DNA of 11,184 nucleotides from Clostridiales bacterium (GTDB lineage: Bacteria > Bacillota > Clostridia > Oscillospirales > Oscillospiraceae): NCBI GenBank assembly GCA_009774055.1, contig VSNB01000095.1, forward strand, positions 1 through 11,184, read 5' to 3'. A model generated the notes under the pieces. That model ran no database searches, was not told the DNA's origin, and saw only the letters and a list, made by a program, of their open reading frames with translations. This document shows, one piece after another, positions 5,642 to 11,184 of this stretch. Position numbers and translations under genes: made by a program. Each line of letters starts with the position of its first letter. Position 1 is the first letter of the stretch.

Positions 5642-5670
5642 ATTATAGCACGATTCGACAAAACATGCAA
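5642..5670 (-). promoter_or_regulatory. Extended -10 promoter of the zinc-ribbon/Ig-like gene
   Basis: On the minus strand TTGCAT (5665-5670), a 17-nt spacer and TATAAT (5642-5647) preceded by TGC form an extended -10 sigma-A promoter. The -10 context GTGCTATAATG is identical to that of the metalloprotease promoter. The leader would be about 33 nt. Confidence 0.8.
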
Positions 5671-5702
5671 ATCTTCTCTGGCAATATTCGGCTTGCTTGT
5701 AC

Positions 5703-5727
5703 AAAAAAATTTCTCCGTCCTGGGGAG
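5703..5727 (-). terminator. Weak candidate terminator of the four-gene operon
   Basis: On the minus strand a T7 run (5703-5709) follows a GC-rich stretch after the operon's last stop codon. Only a short stem, ctcc/ggag (5713-5716 with 5724-5727), is directly upstream of it. The T run and position are right, but the stem is poor. Confidence 0.35.
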
Positions 5728-5745
5728 CCGCCCGGGGCCCGCCGG

Positions 5746-7149
5746 TCAGACCTTTTTCTCAAAATACAGGAACGTCTCGTCCTCCCCGGCGGGGCGCATG
5801 CAGCTCTCCAGCATCTTTCGGGAGGCCGCGTTTTCGTGATAGCATTTGGCATTCAGCCTGTACAGCCCCAGGCCGTACAGGCTCCACTCCGCCGCCCGCC
5901 GGAAGGCTTCGGCCCCGTACCCGTTCCCGGCGTACTCGGGCAGGATGCGGCACCCCAGCTCCGCGCCGCCCCTGCAGTCGAAGCGGTACAGTACCGCCTC
6001 GCCGATGAAGGCCCCGTCCAGCCGGACGGCGAAATTCACCGCCAGCCTGTTCTGGAAGTCCTCCCGGGCCACGGAAAGGAAATAGTCCTCCGTCAGCTCG
6101 CCCTCCAGGTCCTCCCGGTAGTCGTAGCCCCACCAGCGGTTGCGCTCATCGTCCAGGCACAGGCGGTTATAGAGGGGCCTGTCCTCTTCGCGGAGGCCGT
6201 CCAGGACCAGCCGCTCGCTTTTCAGCACGGGGATGGTTTCCAGTCCGGACAGCTCGTTCCGGGCCAGAAGCCGGACCTTGGCCCCCAGGAAGGCGGGCAG
6301 GTACTGGAGCTTGCTGGTCCGCAGGCCCCGGTCCCCGGCGTCGTCCTCCCGGTTGATCCAGCGGAGGCCCTCGCTGTTGGCGGCGGCGAAGGACTGGACC
6401 AGGAAGGGGTATACCCCCTCGTACTGGGGCAGAGCCTTCTCCACATGGCACACCAGCGTGTCCCCGCAGACCTCTGCCAGGGCGATGGCGATGAGCTTGC
6501 CGTCCTCCTCCACGCAGCCGGTTTTCGCCCAGGCCTCGCCCGCCTGCTCCATGATCCGCCGGGCGAAGCAGACCTCCATTTTCGCGTCGGCGTCCTCCTT
6601 GTTGAACACCTTGTGGAACTCCCGCCAGAACGCCTCTACCTTGCCGCGGTCCGCCGGGGCCAGCGCCCGGAAGACGGCGTCGGGGTAGAGCTTGCGGAAC
6701 TTGTTGATGTGGTTGCGCTGGCCGGAGTAGCGGCGTCCGGCGAAGGTGCTGAGGTCCTCCGCGTGGTAGAAGTAGTCCTGCCAAAGGCGGTCGTTGTCCA
6801 CGGTGGTGTAGGGGTAGCGCTTCATCAGCCGTTCCCGCTCCGCTTCCGGCACTACGCCGAAGGAGGGCGGCACGCCGTTTTCCACGCACCAGGCGTCGAT
6901 CTCGTCCAGGGCGGCGTCCACGTCCCCCTCCTCCGGCAGGGGGATGGGGAAGTCGAACATGGCCCCATAGTGGACGCTGTGGTTGAGGACCACCAGACAC
7001 CCGTGGGATTCGGCAAACGCCGGATGCCAGTGGTCCCGCCACATGAGCTTGACGCCGAGGGAGTACTCGCACAGGCGGTAGGTGCATTGGCCATAGTATT
7101 TGCGGAGGAGGGGGGCGTGGGATTCGTCGATGGGGGTGAATTTCAGCAT
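5746..7149 (-). CDS. DUF2156 (LPG synthetase-type acyltransferase) fused to a GNAT acetyltransferase
   Basis: A 467-residue two-domain protein. Residues about 1-300 match the DUF2156 / phosphatidylglycerol lysyltransferase C-terminal fold: GRRYSGQRNHINKF at 138-151, and a segment starting NREDDAGDRGLR with the lysine of SKLQYLP at 266-284. Residues about 305-467 are a RimJ/RimL-like GNAT domain: LKSERLVLDGL, then RILPEYAGNGYGAEAFRRA (401-419) as the acetyl-CoA loop, and NAKCYHENAASRKMLES. DUF2156 stand-alone proteins are about 300 residues, so this is a natural fusion rather than a misread frame; the reading frame is continuous through the join. Both halves are acyltransferase folds and the protein is soluble, without the membrane part of MprF. 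Substrates are unknown. The ribosome site is weak (AGAGAG about 12 nt upstream). It is the last gene of a minus-strand operon, 48 nt after the DUF3786 gene. Confidence 0.85.
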   Translation of the reverse strand: MLKFTPIDESHAPLLRKYYGQCTYRLCEYSLGVKLMWRDHWHPAFAESHGCLVVLNHSVHYGAMFDFPIPLPEEGDVDAALDEIDAWCVENGVPPSFGVVPEAERERLMKRYPYTTVDNDRLWQDYFYHAEDLSTFAGRRYSGQRNHINKFRKLYPDAVFRALAPADRGKVEAFWREFHKVFNKEDADAKMEVCFARRIMEQAGEAWAKTGCVEEDGKLIAIALAEVCGDTLVCHVEKALPQYEGVYPFLVQSFAAANSEGLRWINREDDAGDRGLRTSKLQYLPAFLGAKVRLLARNELSGLETIPVLKSERLVLDGLREEDRPLYNRLCLDDERNRWWGYDYREDLEGELTEDYFLSVAREDFQNRLAVNFAVRLDGAFIGEAVLYRFDCRGGAELGCRILPEYAGNGYGAEAFRRAAEWSLYGLGLYRLNAKCYHENAASRKMLESCMRPAGEDETFLYFEKKV

Positions 7150-7197
7150 AAATTGATTTGCTCTCTTTCGTTTCTTTATTGTGACTGCTCGGACCTG

Positions 7198-7833
7198 CTA
7201 TCGCGCCAATTTTTCGCATTCACAGCGCAGCTGGCTGAGCAAATGGGTGAGCGCGAACATCAGCGTCTCGTAGTGCATATACGCCAGGATATTCCGGTCC
7301 ACAAAAATTTGCAGACTGGCGGGGAAGTCCTCGTCCGCTTCCCAGAAGCGCAGGACCAGCGGCAGAAACGGAAACAATTTAAGCTCATACGCCACATCCC
7401 CCGGCTTCGTTTCCCTGCCTTGCAGCGCCTTGCATGCGCAGGCCAGTGCGGCGGATTTCCCGGCAAAATATGCCCCGGCGTTCTGGAAGAAATTACTTCC
7501 CTTCGCCAGTGCGCCGCCCTGGATGGCGGAGAGGCTCCCCACATTGACCCATTCGCCGGCAAGGCGGCAGTCCGCTTTGGAATGGCAGAGCACGTCGTAT
7601 ATCGTCATGACCTCGTTGTAGCTTCCCGGCTGGAAGGGCGCGTCGGACCGGCTCACGGCCCCCGTTGTGCGGCTGATACGGTATCTTTTTCCGGCAAAGC
7701 AGATATAAAGATACATTTTATCGTGTTCCAGCGCGAATTTCCGGATCATCTCTTCCTGATCAAACCGCAAAAATGCCGCTGCCGCATCGTCTTTCATTTT
7801 TTCATAATTGGATATTTTACCTTCTGCTGTCAT
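7198..7833 (-). CDS. DUF3786 domain-containing protein
   Basis: A 211-residue soluble protein of unknown function. The segment YNEVMTIYDVLCHSKAD (72-88) and the C-terminal block FPFLPLVLRFWEADEDFPAS (154-173) followed by IFVDRNILAYMHYETLMF match my memory of the DUF3786 family (PF12654), which is common in anaerobes. I chose the ATG at 7833, which has AAGG five bases upstream and leaves a 26-nt gap to the previous gene. A longer reading from 7899 would overlap that gene by 40 nt and add residues that do not look conserved. The base composition is visibly more AT-rich than in the genes on either side, especially near the start (7680-7860). Confidence 0.75.
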   Translation of the reverse strand: MTAEGKISNYEKMKDDAAAAFLRFDQEEMIRKFALEHDKMYLYICFAGKRYRISRTTGAVSRSDAPFQPGSYNEVMTIYDVLCHSKADCRLAGEWVNVGSLSAIQGGALAKGSNFFQNAGAYFAGKSAALACACKALQGRETKPGDVAYELKLFPFLPLVLRFWEADEDFPASLQIFVDRNILAYMHYETLMFALTHLLSQLRCECEKLAR

Positions 7834-7859
7834 TGGCGCCTTGTTATGCCCTCTTTCGG

Positions 7860-8375
7860 TTATTGTTTGAATAGCTGCCGCAGGATGATGTCCGCGCATT
7901 CCGCGGGGCTTTGGATGCTGGTATCGACTCTCAGGCTATAGCGTATGTCCTTTGCCATCCGTTCTGCCTGTTCGTCCGACTGCGTTTCCCGGCGGTCCTG
8001 CCGGCGCAGGTTTCTCTGCCGGCAGATGTCCGGCGGGCAGTACACCTCGACTACATCAAGAGGGTTGTCCCGCAGGATTTCCAGCAGCTGATGATAATGG
8101 GGCTTTATTTCTTCCCGCTCAACCAGTATTCCATCGATCAGGACATTTTTGCCCATATCGGAGTACAATTTCGCGGTATGGTACATCATAATGATGACTT
8201 CGCTGAGATATTTCCAATAATCCCGCCGCAGATACCCGTCTCCGACCATCTGCTCGAACAGGTCGTTGGCGACAACATAGAAAAAGACGTCCTCCCGCTC
8301 CTGGAGTGCGTCCACGATGGAGGTTTTCCCGCTGCTGGTCACGCCGTTGAGGAAAATAATGCGGCCCTTGTTCAT
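7860..8375 (-). CDS. P-loop kinase of the chloramphenicol phosphotransferase-like (CPT) family
   Basis: A 171-residue nucleotide-binding protein. Walker A is GVTSSGKT (11-18) right after an IIFLN beta strand. D38 in ANDLFEQM sits where chloramphenicol phosphotransferase has its catalytic aspartate, NVLIDGIL (77-84) resembles a Walker B strand, and an arginine-rich lid follows (RQRNLRRQDRR, 119-129). Length fits the CPT family (about 175-190). The characterised member phosphorylates chloramphenicol in its producer; most homologues, including this one, have unknown substrates, so resistance should not be assumed. The start codon overlaps the stop of the MscS gene in ATGA, with GAGGAG 8 nt upstream, indicating translational coupling. 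Confidence 0.8.
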   Translation of the reverse strand: MNKGRIIFLNGVTSSGKTSIVDALQEREDVFFYVVANDLFEQMVGDGYLRRDYWKYLSEVIIMMYHTAKLYSDMGKNVLIDGILVEREEIKPHYHQLLEILRDNPLDVVEVYCPPDICRQRNLRRQDRRETQSDEQAERMAKDIRYSLRVDTSIQSPAECADIILRQLFKQ

Positions 8376-9253
8376 GGCTGTTCTCCTCTTTCCACGATAT
8401 GCACATTCAGATGGTTGTACGTCATGGTCACCCCGTCCTCGGCGAAGGCTCTATGGATTTCCTCCAGGGACCGGAAGTGGGCGTCCCAGTAGTCCTCTGT
8501 CCTGGCCCAGAAGCGGACGCGGTACTCGATGGCGCTCTCCCCGTAGGCGGTGAGGACCACCTGGGGCGCGGGGTCCGGGAGGATGCCGGGGGTGCGCTCC
8601 AGGGCCTTGAGGCAGGCCCCCCGGACGGCCTCCGGCTCGTCGTCATAGGAGGCGGCGATGGCGTGGTCCGCCCGCCGCACCCCCCGGACGGTGTAGTTGA
8701 CGATCTGCCCCGCCGTCAGCCTGCTGTTGGGCAGCATGACCCGCTGGCCGGAGGGGGTGTCCAGCTTGGTGTGGGTGAGGGTGATCTCCGCCACCTCGCC
8801 CTCTCCGTCGGCGGTGGAGACGTAGTCCCCCAGGGTGAAGGGTTTGGAGAACAGCAGCACCATGCCCCCGGCCACGTTGCCCAGCACGTCCTGGACCGCC
8901 AGGGACACCGCCAGGCCGAAGACGCTGATAACCGCGATGAGGCTGGTCACGTCGATGTCCAGGCTCCCCGCCACGATAAGGGCCGTCAGCAGGTACAGCA
9001 GGCCCTTCAGCCCCTTGAGGATATACCGCTTCATCCGCTCGTCCATGCCGCCGGACCGGCCCAGCAGCTTCCCCGCCACCCCCAGCAGCAGCCGCGCCGC
9101 CGCCAGGCAGACCAGCAGCAGCGTCAGGGCCGACAGCAGGTTCCCCACTGTCAGCTTGCCCCATCCGGCCTTCATCCATCCCTCCAGGACGGAGGAGGCG
9201 TCCCCCGCGCCTGCGTTTTCCAAAAAAGTGGAAACGTTCACAGAGTTTTCCAT
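8372..9253 (-). CDS. MscS-family mechanosensitive ion channel
   Basis: A 293-residue small-conductance mechanosensitive channel that opens under membrane tension to release solutes during hypo-osmotic shock. Three hydrophobic helices are visible at about 37-59, 82-98 and 103-133. The pore-lining third helix carries the family signature SLAVQDVLGNVAGGMVLL, followed by FSKPFTLGDYV (136-145) and the beta domain with PNSRLTAGQIVNYT. The rest is the cytoplasmic alpha/beta vestibule domain. Length is close to the 286 residues of E. coli MscS. The start at 9253 has AAAGGAG nine bases upstream; the reading frame extends further upstream but with no further ribosome site and atypical residues. It is the first gene of the operon and overlaps the next by four bases. 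The promoter is not clear; a weak TATACG at 9287-9292 is the only candidate. Confidence 0.92.
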   Translation of the reverse strand: MENSVNVSTFLENAGAGDASSVLEGWMKAGWGKLTVGNLLSALTLLLVCLAAARLLLGVAGKLLGRSGGMDERMKRYILKGLKGLLYLLTALIVAGSLDIDVTSLIAVISVFGLAVSLAVQDVLGNVAGGMVLLFSKPFTLGDYVSTADGEGEVAEITLTHTKLDTPSGQRVMLPNSRLTAGQIVNYTVRGVRRADHAIAASYDDEPEAVRGACLKALERTPGILPDPAPQVVLTAYGESAIEYRVRFWARTEDYWDAHFRSLEEIHRAFAEDGVTMTYNHLNVHIVERGEQP

Positions 9254-9277
9254 TATTTCCGCTCCTTTCCCGGCCGT

Positions 9278-9333
9278 TTGACAGCCCGTATAGCCGGCAC
9301 ATTTGAGAACCGGTAAAAAGGAGGCGCGGGAAA
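9278..9333 (+). promoter_or_regulatory. Possible promoter and ribosome site of the small ORF
   Basis: A perfect TTGACA (9278-9283) lies on the plus strand, but the hexamer 17 nt on (atttga) is a poor -10, so promoter activity is uncertain. A strong Shine-Dalgarno aaaggagg (9317-9324) is placed nine bases before the ATG at 9334. The same interval must also hold the start of the divergent MscS operon. Confidence 0.35.
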
Positions 9334-9462
9334 ATGCGGTGCGGCAAGGCGGAGGACCCGGGCGGGCTGACGCCCGCCAAGGACGACAGCACCGCCCTGC
9401 GCCATTTTTCCGTCGAATATTACCGGCTTTCATGTGGATTGATATACACCAGGATACCATAA
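9334..9462 (+). CDS. Probable small protein, 42 residues, unknown function
   Basis: A short plus-strand reading frame, ATG to TAA, with an excellent ribosome site. The peptide starts MRCGKAEDPGG, has a charged middle (PAKDDSTALRHF) and an aromatic, partly hydrophobic end (VEYYRLSCGLIYTRIP), with two cysteines (3 and 34). There is no signal peptide or membrane helix. I do not recognise a characterised family. It is divergent from the MscS operon. Its 5' half coincides with inverted repeats (ggcgggc/gcccgcc at 9361-9378; gcggtgc/gcaccgc at 9336-9342 with 9389-9395; ggaaaatg near catttttcc outside), so the sequence may instead be a structured RNA or dispersed repeat that happens to be open. Confidence 0.45.
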   Translation: MRCGKAEDPGGLTPAKDDSTALRHFSVEYYRLSCGLIYTRIP

Positions 9463-9678
9463 TTTCCCCTAGTTGAGAAGCCCAATTTTCCTTTGGAGTA
9501 CGTGGAGGATTTTTGGCAAAAATACCCAGCTATATTCGGCGTATTGCACAAACTTTCCAAAAATTGAGCGGTTGTGCTTTTCTTTTTTGTGATGATCGTG
9601 TAAAATATGAAAATCCCCTCCGGAAAAGAGCAACTCCGCTCCCCGCCGGGAGGGGGTAGGAAAAAGAGGAGGAGTACT
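9463..9678 (+). promoter_or_regulatory. AT-rich leader of the purine permease gene with two hairpins
   Basis: No gene. The first part is clearly more AT-rich than the flanking genes. A weak stem gcacaa/ttgtgc (9546-9551 with 9572-9577) is followed by ttttctttttt, terminator-like. A possible -10, taaaat (9601-9606), has no good -35. Then a two-tier hairpin forms: cccctccgg (9615-9623) pairs with ccgggagggg (9646-9655) with one bulge, and inside it gagc/gctc (9628-9631 with 9638-9641). Its loop contains actcc (9633-9637), complementary to ggagt of the ribosome site (9671-9675). The conserved purine riboswitch core is not present. Confidence 0.45.
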
Positions 9679-11088
9679 ATGGATAAGTTCTTCAAAATCT
9701 CCGAGCGGGGCAGTAATGTCCGTACCGAGATCGTAGGCGGCATCACGACGTTTTTCGCGATGGCCTACATTATCTTCGTCAACCCCAACACCCTGTGCGT
9801 AAACCTGAACGCCGGAACAGGGAACCCGGATTTCTTCCCCGCCATGCCCGGCGAGCTGTGGACGCCGGTTCTGGTGGCCACCTGCGCCAGCGCGGCCATC
9901 GGCTGTATTCTCACCGCCCTGCTGGCCAACGTCCCCTTCGCCCAGGCGCCCGGCATGGGGCTCAACGCCTTCTTCACCTACACGGTGTGCCTCGGCATGG
10001 GCTACACCTGGCAGGAGGCCCTGGCTATCGTGCTGCTCAGCGGCGCGCTGTTCCTGATCATCGCCGTCAGCCCCCTGCGCAGCAAGATCATTTCTTCCAT
10101 CCCCGCGTTTCTGAAAAACGCCATTTCCGCCGGCATCGGCCTGTTCATCGCCTTCATCGGGCTTCTCAACGTCAACCTGATCTCCATCAGCGGCGCGGTG
10201 CCCGCCCTGAACTTCCAGGTTCCCAAGCTGGACGAGGCGGGCCAGGTGATCCTGGACGCCGCCGGCAATACGGTCATGACCGCCAATATGGCCGGCCTGC
10301 TGTGCCTCATCGGCCTGCTGGTCACCGCCATCCTCATGTGCTATAAGGTGAAGGCCGCCATCGTCATCGGCATCGTCATCACCACGATCATCGGCTTCCC
10401 CATGGGCGTGACCGCCCTGCCGAAGAGCATTACCATGAGCGGCGTGACCCTGGCTCCCGTGCTCTTCAAGATGGACTTCGCCGGCGTGTTCGCCAAGGGC
10501 ATCCTGCCCCTGGTCACCGCCGTGGTCAGCTTCGCCCTGGTGGACTGCTTCGACACCGTGGGCACCCTCATCGGCACCGCCACCAACGCGGGCATGACCG
10601 ATAAGCGCGGCAACCTCCCCGGCGGTGACCGGGCCCTCATTGCCGACGCCGTCGCCACCTGCTGCGGCGCCTGCATGGGCACCTCCACCGTCACCACCTT
10701 CGTCGAGTCCTCCACCGGCATTTCCGAGGGCGCGCGGACCGGCCTGAGCTCCATCGTGGTGGGCGTTCTGTTCCTTCTGGCGATTCTGCTGGCCCCCGTG
10801 GCCGGCATCATCCCCTCCGCCGCCACGGCTCCCGCCCTTATCATCGTGGGGGTGCTGATGCTCAAGGGCGCGGTGAGCATCGACTGGAACGACATGGAGT
10901 GCGCCATTCCGGCCTTTCTGACCATTGCCATGATGCCCTTTGCCTACTCGATCTCCGACGGCATCGGCTTCGGGTTCATCAGCTACAGCATCATCAAGCT
11001 GGCCCGAGGCAAGGCCAAGGAGGTGCCCGTGCTGGTGTATATCATCGCGGCGCTGTTCGTTCTGAAATACGTGCTGACCAATATCTGA
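9679..11088 (+). CDS. NCS2 family purine permease (AzgA/PbuG-like)
   Basis: Membrane transporter of the nucleobase:cation symporter 2 family, in the branch (COG2252) whose known members take up hypoxanthine, guanine or adenine for purine salvage. The 469-residue length and roughly 12-14 hydrophobic segments fit. Signatures are GGITTFFAMAYIIFVNPNTL (20-39), FAQAPGMGLNAFFTYTV (87-103), the substrate-site region LVDCFDTVGTLIGTATNAGM (287-306), and the second half-repeat GTSTVTTFVESSTGISEGAR (334-353). The start at 9679 is chosen because aggagg lies six bases upstream; the reading frame is open 24 codons further but those overlap the leader hairpin. It is apparently monocistronic. Exact purine specificity cannot be read from sequence. 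Confidence 0.93.
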   Translation: MDKFFKISERGSNVRTEIVGGITTFFAMAYIIFVNPNTLCVNLNAGTGNPDFFPAMPGELWTPVLVATCASAAIGCILTALLANVPFAQAPGMGLNAFFTYTVCLGMGYTWQEALAIVLLSGALFLIIAVSPLRSKIISSIPAFLKNAISAGIGLFIAFIGLLNVNLISISGAVPALNFQVPKLDEAGQVILDAAGNTVMTANMAGLLCLIGLLVTAILMCYKVKAAIVIGIVITTIIGFPMGVTALPKSITMSGVTLAPVLFKMDFAGVFAKGILPLVTAVVSFALVDCFDTVGTLIGTATNAGMTDKRGNLPGGDRALIADAVATCCGACMGTSTVTTFVESSTGISEGARTGLSSIVVGVLFLLAILLAPVAGIIPSAATAPALIIVGVLMLKGAVSIDWNDMECAIPAFLTIAMMPFAYSISDGIGFGFISYSIIKLARGKAKEVPVLVYIIAALFVLKYVLTNI

Positions 11089-11130
11089 TCCCCGCCGGAA
11101 TGCGGCGCGGAAACAGAGCGTGGGGCCCCC

Positions 11131-11154
11131 CCGGCGCCGCGGGGCGCGCGCCGG
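11131..11154 (+). terminator. GC hairpin downstream of the purine permease
   Basis: Seven GC pairs, ccggcgc (11131-11137) with gcgccgg (11148-11154), lie 42 nt after the permease stop codon. No T run follows (aaatcagcatg), so this is a weak terminator candidate or simply a stable 3' structure. Nothing else is recognisable up to the window end. Confidence 0.3.
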
Positions 11155-11184
11155 AAATCAGCATGTTATATATGTAGGTTTAAA

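Noticed and set aside
5635..7941. A 768-codon open reading frame on the plus strand, the longest in the window
   Set aside because: It runs antisense to the DUF2156-GNAT and DUF3786 genes, and has no ribosome site or recognisable domain. Its sequence is the Val/Leu/Gly/Ala/Gln-rich type that arises opposite GC-biased genes.
7860..8375. Chloramphenicol resistance gene
   Set aside because: The CPT-like fold and Walker A are clear, but most family members have unknown substrates and nothing in the context (no mobile element, no resistance partner) supports a drug-inactivating role.
9463..9678. Purine (guanine/adenine) riboswitch expected before an NCS2 permease
   Set aside because: The conserved aptamer core could not be found on the plus strand, and the hairpins present have a different layout.

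Overview
The window reads as chromosomal DNA of a GC-rich, low-branching Firmicute, most likely a gut Clostridium-class bacterium of the Oscillospiraceae type (Flavonifractor, Lawsonibacter or Oscillibacter relatives). The basis is GC-rich coding DNA with strong AGGAGG-type ribosome sites, sigma-A promoters with near-consensus boxes, CCA-encoded tRNA genes, and protein families typical of Clostridia (SprA-like metalloprotease, DUF3786, DUF2156-GNAT, CPT-like kinase). The genus is inference; no marker gene is present.

Layout. 1-153: a run of small palindromes leading into a plus-strand pair, cysteine desulfurase (154-1281) and MATE efflux transporter (1334-2719), ending at a terminator. 2720-3062: no gene, but a second palindrome-rich stretch, including an inverted relative of an element near the window start, and a 61-nt hairpin followed by a T tract. 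3063-3680: a minus-strand tRNA operon, Val-Asp-Phe-Gly-Cys, with a perfect consensus promoter and a strong terminator; an RNA hairpin lies in three of the four spacers, and the first tRNA is enclosed by a long flanking stem. 3720-5670: two separately promoted minus-strand genes, a putative zinc metalloprotease with a HENEH motif and a zinc-ribbon/membrane/Ig-like protein; both have extended -10 promoters of the same form. 5746-9253: a minus-strand four-gene operon, read in the order MscS channel, CPT-like kinase (ATGA overlap), DUF3786 protein, DUF2156-GNAT fusion. 9254-9678: an intergenic region that is AT-rich in its second half, with a probable 42-residue small ORF and a structured leader. 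9679-11088: an NCS2 purine permease on the plus strand.

Most of the window is ordinary core and housekeeping content. No CRISPR array, phage, insertion sequence, toxin-antitoxin or defence cassette is visible. The parts that deserve a second look are RNA-level structures (tRNA spacer hairpins, the permease leader), the small ORF at 9334-9462, the inverted palindromic elements around the desulfurase-MATE pair, and the mixed four-gene operon whose middle two genes look lower in GC than their neighbours.
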